A model generated the notes under the pieces. That model was given only the letters and a program-made list of their open reading frames with translations. It searched no databases and had not been told where the DNA came from. Positions 6,622 through 10,997 of a DNA stretch of 10,997 nt are shown here, piece after piece. The DNA is from Giardia muris (taxonomy: Eukaryota > Fornicata > Diplomonadida > Hexamitidae): positions 1 to 10,997 of the forward strand of contig VDLU01000050.1 of the NCBI GenBank assembly GCA_006247105.1. The letters are read 5' to 3'. The position numbers were made by a program, and so were the translations under genes. Each line of letters opens with the position of its first letter. Position 1 is the stretch's first letter.

Positions 6622-6664
6622 AAGTGGCCCAAAGATGGAGGCCGATTTTCGGCTACTATAGGGA
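6622..6664 (+). promoter_or_regulatory. Promoter-like element copy C (putative rRNA gene promoter)
   Basis: The third copy of the element, ending in GGCTACTATAGGG about 115 bp upstream of the mature SSU 5' end, where a Pol I core promoter and start site are expected. The hairpin GCCGA-TTT-TCGGC is kept, with a changed loop, and so is CTACTATAGGG. A start within the TATAGGG would give a 5' external transcribed spacer of about 115-120 nt. Conservation among the three copies, with upstream homology to copy B, is the main support. No Giardia Pol I consensus was available to compare. Confidence 0.55.
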
Positions 6665-6778
6665 AGGCACGACGAGGCCGGACCGGGACGAGAAGACCCA
6701 CCCGACGACGAGTGTGGATCGTACGACGAGAGGACGGAAGGGCCGGCCCACAACGGACGGATCGACCGATCGACAGAC
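6661..6778 (+). other. 5' ETS: Putative 5' external transcribed spacer
   Basis: About 118 bp between the presumed start in TATAGGG and the SSU. It is purine-rich with GACGAG words and ends in GGATCGACCGATCGACAGAC just before CATCCGG. No repeat or gene is seen. The 5' border depends on the promoter inference; the 3' border rests on the recognised SSU start. Confidence 0.5.
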
Positions 6779-8209
6779 CATCCGGTTGATCCTGCCGGAG
6801 TACTACGCTACCCCCAAGGACAAAAGCCATGCAAGCGGACACGAGGTATGAAGTGGCGGACGGCTCGGTACAACGGTACGAGTCTGACCGGGGGTGAAGG
6901 CTAGACGGATACCGCTGGCAACCCAGCGCCAAGACGAGTGCTCAAGAGCGGGGAAGGAAAGCACGCGATGGAGCGAATGCCCGGATGAGGTTCCGAGGTA
7001 TTACCTAGTCGGTAGAGTAGTGGTCTACGGAGGGGATGATGCCTGGCGGAGGATCAGGGTTTGACTCCGGAGAACGGGCCTGAGAGACGGCCCGTACATC
7101 CAAGGACGGCAGCAGGCGCGGAACTTGCCCAATGCGTGAAGGCGTGAGGCAGCAACGGGGGATCCCATGAAATGGGAAGACTGGGGGGTAGATGACCCCA
7201 GCACAAGTCGAGGGAAAGGTCTGGTGCCAGCAGCCGCGGTAATTCCAGCTCGGCAGGCGTCGTACGGCGCTGTTGCAGTTAAAACGTCCGGAGTCGAGAC
7301 GTCCAGCCGGGAGGAAAGAGGAGCGCTTAAGGCGGGAGTGAGTACGAGAAAGCCCGGGACGGACATGAAGGTGAATGGGTAAGGGCATGTGTATTGGTGG
7401 GGGACGGGTGAAATAGGATGATCCGACCAAGACAGACAAAGGCGTAGGCACTTGCCAAGACCATATCAGTCGAACCAGGACGAAGCCCGGGGGCGAGAAG
7501 GCGATTAGACACCACCGTATTCCCGGGCGTAAACGATGCCACCGAGAGACTGGCCAGGTCGTCAGGATCGAAGGGAAACCGATCAGGGTACGGGCTCTGG
7601 GGGGAGTATGGCCGCAAGGCTGGAACTTGAAGGCATTGACGGAGGGGTACCACCAGACGTGGAGTCTGCGGCTCAATTTGACTCAACGCGAACACCTTAC
7701 CAGGCCCAGACGTACGGAGGATCGACGGTTGAGAGGACCTTCGTGATCGTACGAGTGGTGGTGCATGGCCGTTCACAGCCCGTGGCTTGAGCCGTCTGCT
7801 TGACTGCGACAACGAGCGAGACCCTAACCTGGATGGGACCGCCAATGGTGAATTGGAGGAAGGTGGGGCGATAACAGGTCTGTGATGCCCTTAGACGCCC
7901 TGGGCTGCACGCGTACTACACTGTGGGGATGAAACCACGTCGAGTTGTGAAGCTTGATGAGATCAAACCCCCACGTGGTTGGGATCGTGGACTGGAACGT
8001 CCTCGTGAACCTGGAATGTCTAGTAGGCGTAGGTCATCAATCTACGCCGGATACGTCCCTGCCCCTTGTACACACCGCCCGTCGCTCCTACCGACTGGGT
8101 CTTCTGGCGAGCTCCTGGGAGGGATGAACCGAACAGGGACGAACCGCGAGGCTTGGAGGAAGGAGAAGTCGTAACAAGGTATCCGTAGGTGAACCTGCGG
8201 ATGGATCCA
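6779..8209 (+). rRNA. Small-subunit (16S-like/18S) rRNA, complete
   Basis: Complete SSU rRNA of about 1,431 nt, the length I recall for Giardia (about 1.43-1.45 kb) and well below the usual 1.8 kb, because variable helices are reduced. It opens with CATCCGGTTGATCCTGCCGG. Other landmarks are AAAGCCATGCAAG and GTGGCGGACGGCTCGGTACA near the 5' end, the 530-loop GTGCCAGCAGCCGCGGTAA (7224-7242) with ATTCCAGCTC, GGGGAGTATGGCCGCAAGGC (about 7602-7621), CTCAATTTGACTCAACGCG (about 7672-7690), TTGTACACACCGCCCGTCGC (about 8066-8085), and GTAACAAGGTATCCGTAGGTG near the 3' end. It reads as functional and uninterrupted. The first 861 nt are seen only here; the rest is duplicated at 1-567. Confidence 0.98.
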
Positions 8210-8241
8210 TCGAGAGGGAAGGTACGAGGATGAAGGCAATG
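8210..8241 (+). other. ITS1: Internal transcribed spacer 1 (second unit)
   Basis: Same short purine-rich spacer as at 568-599, apparently identical. The 5.8S-side border is approximate. Confidence 0.8.
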
Positions 8242-8367
8242 AGATGACGCGACCCGGTGGATGCCTTGGCTCGGGGGACGATGAAGGACGTGGCTGACGA
8301 CGATACTCGATGTGGTCCAAGCACGTGACATCGATCTTCGAATGGATCATCGGGGTGGTGGGGTGAT
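8242..8367 (+). rRNA. 5.8S rRNA (second unit)
   Basis: A copy of the 5.8S rRNA at 600-725, with no difference noticed. The ACCCG at 8252-8256 and the 3' segment 8348-8367 provide the same pairings with the LSU 5' region (8417-8435) as in the first unit. Core 5.8S words CGGTGGAT and CGATGAAGGACG are present. Confidence 0.93.
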
Positions 8368-8415
8368 CTACGAACTGGGTTGTTCGAGGGGTTGAACGAT
8401 GGGGAATGAGATGAG
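8368..8415 (+). other. ITS2: Internal transcribed spacer 2 (second unit)
   Basis: Matches 726-774 but has TT instead of TTT near 8383, making it one base shorter. It is bounded by the 5.8S-LSU helix as in the first unit. Confidence 0.8.
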
Positions 8416-10144
8416 GATCCCCCCCCACTCCGATGAAGATGACGGGTGGAACTTAAGCATATCAGTACGCCCAGGAGAAGACACCAACCGGGATTCCTTG
8501 ATTAGCGGCGAGCGATCCAGGAGTAGTCCGACCTCGAAGCGATGAGCGTTGTGAGGACTGGGGGGATGTCCTAAACCCGAAGATGGGTTGAAACCCACAC
8601 CAAGGAGGGTGCCAGTCCCGTAGGGATGGACACAACCCCAACGACGAGTACCTCTGCTTGAGAGTGTAGAGGGAAGAGGAGGTGGTACCCTTCTAAGGCT
8701 AAATACCGCCCCGAGACCGATAGAGGACCAAGTAGTGCGAACGAAAGGTGAGAAGGATGCCGACCCAGGCACGTCAAAAGACCCTGAACCCGGGAGGCGA
8801 CTCCCGACCTGTCGATGATCGATTGGTCGGGCCCGTCTCGAAACACGGACCGAGGAGTTAGGACCGATCGCGAGTCATGTGGCAAAGGGAAGTCAAGACT
8901 TCAAGGGGCCCCTTACAAGGGCAGAGCGATCGGTCCTAGACCCGAAAGGTGGTGATCTACACTTGACCAGGGTGAAGCCAGACGAAAGCCTGGTGGAGGC
9001 CCATCCCGGTGCTGACGTGCAAATCGCTCGGTCGAGTTGAGTGTAGGGGCGAAAGACTCATCGAACCACCTGGTAGCTGGTTACCTCCGAAATGTCTCCC
9101 AGGATAGCCGACATCATGAACAGCTGCCCTAGGTAAGGCCACGATCGGTGGGAGTAGGGAGGTCACTCCTTATCCACCCCTCGAACCATGAACAAGGGTG
9201 GAGCGGGGCCAACTTGTGTGGGCCCCTCAACAGTGTTGATGTCGAGTGGGCCTCTCCTGGTAAGCAGGACGGGCAAGACGGGATGAACCGACAGTCGGGG
9301 GAAGGTGTGGAAGTGTATGCTCGATCAAACGGTGTCCGTCGATCGTGACAGCTGGAAGGTGGCCTTAACAGTAGGAAGCCTCTAAGGAGTGTGTAACAAC
9401 CCACCAGCCGAATCGAGGGGCCCGGAAAATGGAACACGCCGAAGCATACGATCGGAACCCGACCGAGATGTGTCTCGGGTAGGAGGTCGTCATGATCGAG
9501 TCGAAGCCATGGGGTGACACGTGGTGGATCGAGTCATGATTGCTGATCTCGGTAGTAGTAGCCATTACTCCATCTGGAGGCCTGACGTGGAGATGGGTTC
9601 CGTATCCCTGTCGATCAGATACGGGTGACACGATCCTAAGTCCGATGGTGTACGCCGTACCATGGGGTCATCCTCACAGGACGATAGGGCTGACCGGTTA
9701 ACATCCCGGTGGTATGATGGGGTCTTGGTGACATCCTTTCACAACGGTACATGAACGAAGCACATGGTGGGAGTCATCCCGTCCTACCCCAGTCCCCCCA
9801 TGGCCAGTAGTACTTCAGGTCGTGCATGGCCATGATGGATCACATGTCCCTTCGGTCATCCATGAAACCCGTTGTGTCCCCCCCTCCTGATCGTACCACA
9901 ACCGCAACAGGACTCCAAGGTGATCAGCCTCTAGGCGGGAGAGACCATGACTCAGGGAAGTCGGCAAACTAGCTCCGTAACCTCGGGAGAAGGAGTGGCT
10001 CTGATCGATCAGAACCGGCACGGACCGAGGGATCCCGACTGTCTACTAACAACATAGCGTCGTGCCAGTCGTCATGGATGCGTACACGACGTGATTTCTG
10101 CCCAGTGCCATGACCGTCACCATGAAGAGGTTCATCCAAGCCCT

Positions 10145-10196
<52 letters not shown>

Positions 10197-10641
10197 GGGT
10201 AATTTCCGACGTGCATGAATGGATCAACGAGGATCCCACTGTCCCAAGTCATGCCTCCGTGAACCTACAGACCCGGGAACGGGCGGGTGTTGGTCGGCGG
10301 GGCAAGAAGACCCTTTTGAGCTTGACTCCAATCCGATCCTGGGGGATGGGATCATCGGTGCAGCATACAGGGGAGGCCGCTTCCATGAGATACCCTGACG
10401 TTGTTCACCATCCCACTCACCGACTTACATCGGCACACGGTCGGATGGGGAGTTTGGCTGGGGCGGCGCGCCTGCTAGATCACACCGCAGGCGTCCTATG
10501 GTAAGCTCAGTGAGGTCGGAAACCTCACGTGGAGCATAAGGGCATAAGCTTACTTGACTAGTACCCCCTGTCCCGGTACTTGCCGTGAAAGCGTGGCCTA
10601 ACGATCCTTCAACCGCTCCGGTAATCCGAGCGTGGAGGTGA

Positions 10642-10685
<44 letters not shown>

Positions 10686-10687
10686 CC

Positions 10688-10731
<44 letters not shown>

Positions 10732-10781
10732 CCGTCCGCATGCATCGGTGCGGAAGCGTCGGATTGTTCACCCGTCTAAGG

Positions 10782-10825
<44 letters not shown>

Positions 10826-10997
10826 TCCTACCGACCATCTCCATGCGTCCAGTACGTCGGGTCAGTACGAGAGGAACACCCGTCGCGAGCCTCCGATCTC
10901 CCGGTTGTTTGACTTGACAGTGCCGGTCTGTCGCGCTCGGGGGACTAGCACTGAACGCCTCTAAGTGTCCATCCCACCTACTCGCATGGGTTGAGGG
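8416..10997 (+). rRNA. Large-subunit (23S-like/28S) rRNA, second unit, cut at window end
   Basis: A near-identical copy of the LSU at 775-3358, truncated by the end of the window a few tens of bases short of its likely 3' end. It carries the same landmarks: the universal site 10160-10189, the peptidyl-transferase segment from GAAAAGTTACCACAGGGATA (about 10644) and the sarcin-ricin loop (10864-10877). Differences noticed are indels only: one C fewer in the GGGCCCC run near 9222, a two-base loss in the C-run near 9883, and one extra C in GTACCACAACC near 9898. The truncation is a window or contig limit, not a biological break. Confidence 0.96.
10160..10189 (+). other. Intact universal LSU site targeted by R2 elements and group I homing endonucleases (second unit)
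   Basis: The same uninterrupted stretch as at 2521-2550. Both units seen are free of an insertion at this commonly invaded rDNA position. Confidence 0.75.

Larger units (their letters stand above)
3401..6660 (+). other. IGS: rDNA intergenic (non-transcribed) spacer
   Basis: About 3.26 kb between the LSU 3' region and the presumed rRNA transcription start. It is strongly GC-rich and low in complexity, with G-rich and C/T-rich blocks, short dispersed repeats, one true tandem array and three promoter-like copies, each listed separately. Long open frames cross it on both strands because stop codons are rare at this base composition. Their translations are runs of G, P, R and S with no recognisable domain, and I do not call them genes. 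The spacer is seen only once in the window, so its conservation between units cannot be judged. Confidence 0.9.
1..10997 (+). repeat. Head-to-tail rDNA tandem repeat, unit about 7.64 kb
   Basis: Positions 1-3358 recur at 7640-10997 in the same orientation. The offset is 7639 at the start, rises to 7642 by the SSU end and returns to 7639 at the window end through small indels. The window thus holds about 1.44 units. Tandem head-to-tail rDNA is normal for eukaryotes. A unit of this size is longer than the roughly 5.6 kb I recall for G. duodenalis, and the extra length fits the long spacer. Confidence 0.97.

Noticed and set aside
3401..6660. 5S rRNA or snoRNA gene inside the spacer
   Set aside because: I saw no 5S signature or internal control region and no convincing box C/D or H/ACA pair. 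The low-complexity sequence leaves little room for a structured RNA, though a covariance-model search was not possible here.
10900..10997. Truncated second LSU as a possible pseudogene
   Set aside because: The copy is intact up to the last base and simply runs into the window end; there is no sign of a biological breakpoint.

Overview
The window is almost entirely nuclear ribosomal DNA from a diplomonad protist of the Giardia type. It shows just over one period of a head-to-tail rDNA tandem array with a unit of about 7.64 kb. The attribution rests on four observations: a eukaryote-signature small-subunit rRNA of only about 1.43 kb beginning CATCCGGTTGATCCTGCC, a separate 5.8S of about 125 nt, two internal spacers of only about 30-50 nt, and an LSU of about 2.6 kb. 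From memory, G. duodenalis has a shorter unit (about 5.6 kb) and much more GC-rich rRNA genes. The longer unit and moderate rRNA GC therefore point to another Giardia, most likely G. muris, with G. ardeae or a relative possible. The genus is a confident call; the species is an inference.

Layout, all on the + strand: 3' part of SSU (1-567), ITS1, 5.8S (about 600-725), ITS2, LSU (about 775-3400), intergenic spacer (about 3400-6660), short 5' external transcribed spacer (about 6661-6778), a complete SSU (6779-8209), ITS1, 5.8S, ITS2, and a second LSU cut by the window end at 10997. Positions 1-3358 and 7640-10997 are the same sequence and differ, as far as I read them, only by seven 1-2 nt indels, with no substitutions noticed.

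The intergenic spacer is the only part with anything unusual. In order it holds: (i) G/C-rich degenerate hairpin repeats next to the LSU 3' end; (ii) about 1.1 kb of G-rich sequence with short dispersed repeats; (iii) a + strand pyrimidine tract of about 380 bp; (iv) a small AT-rich island carrying an 8-bp inverted repeat; (v) a T6 tract; (vi) two copies of a 43-bp promoter-like element ending in CTACTATAGGGG or a close variant; (vii) a tandem array of about 72-bp units, each with two AAATCGRACGGGG boxes; (viii) a third copy of the promoter-like element about 115 bp upstream of the SSU. This resembles the spacer-promoter, repeat-enhancer and gene-promoter layout known from rDNA of some animals.

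No protein-coding gene is supported. Every longer open frame overlaps conserved rRNA or low-complexity GC-rich spacer. No tRNA, 5S rRNA, mobile element or CRISPR array was seen.
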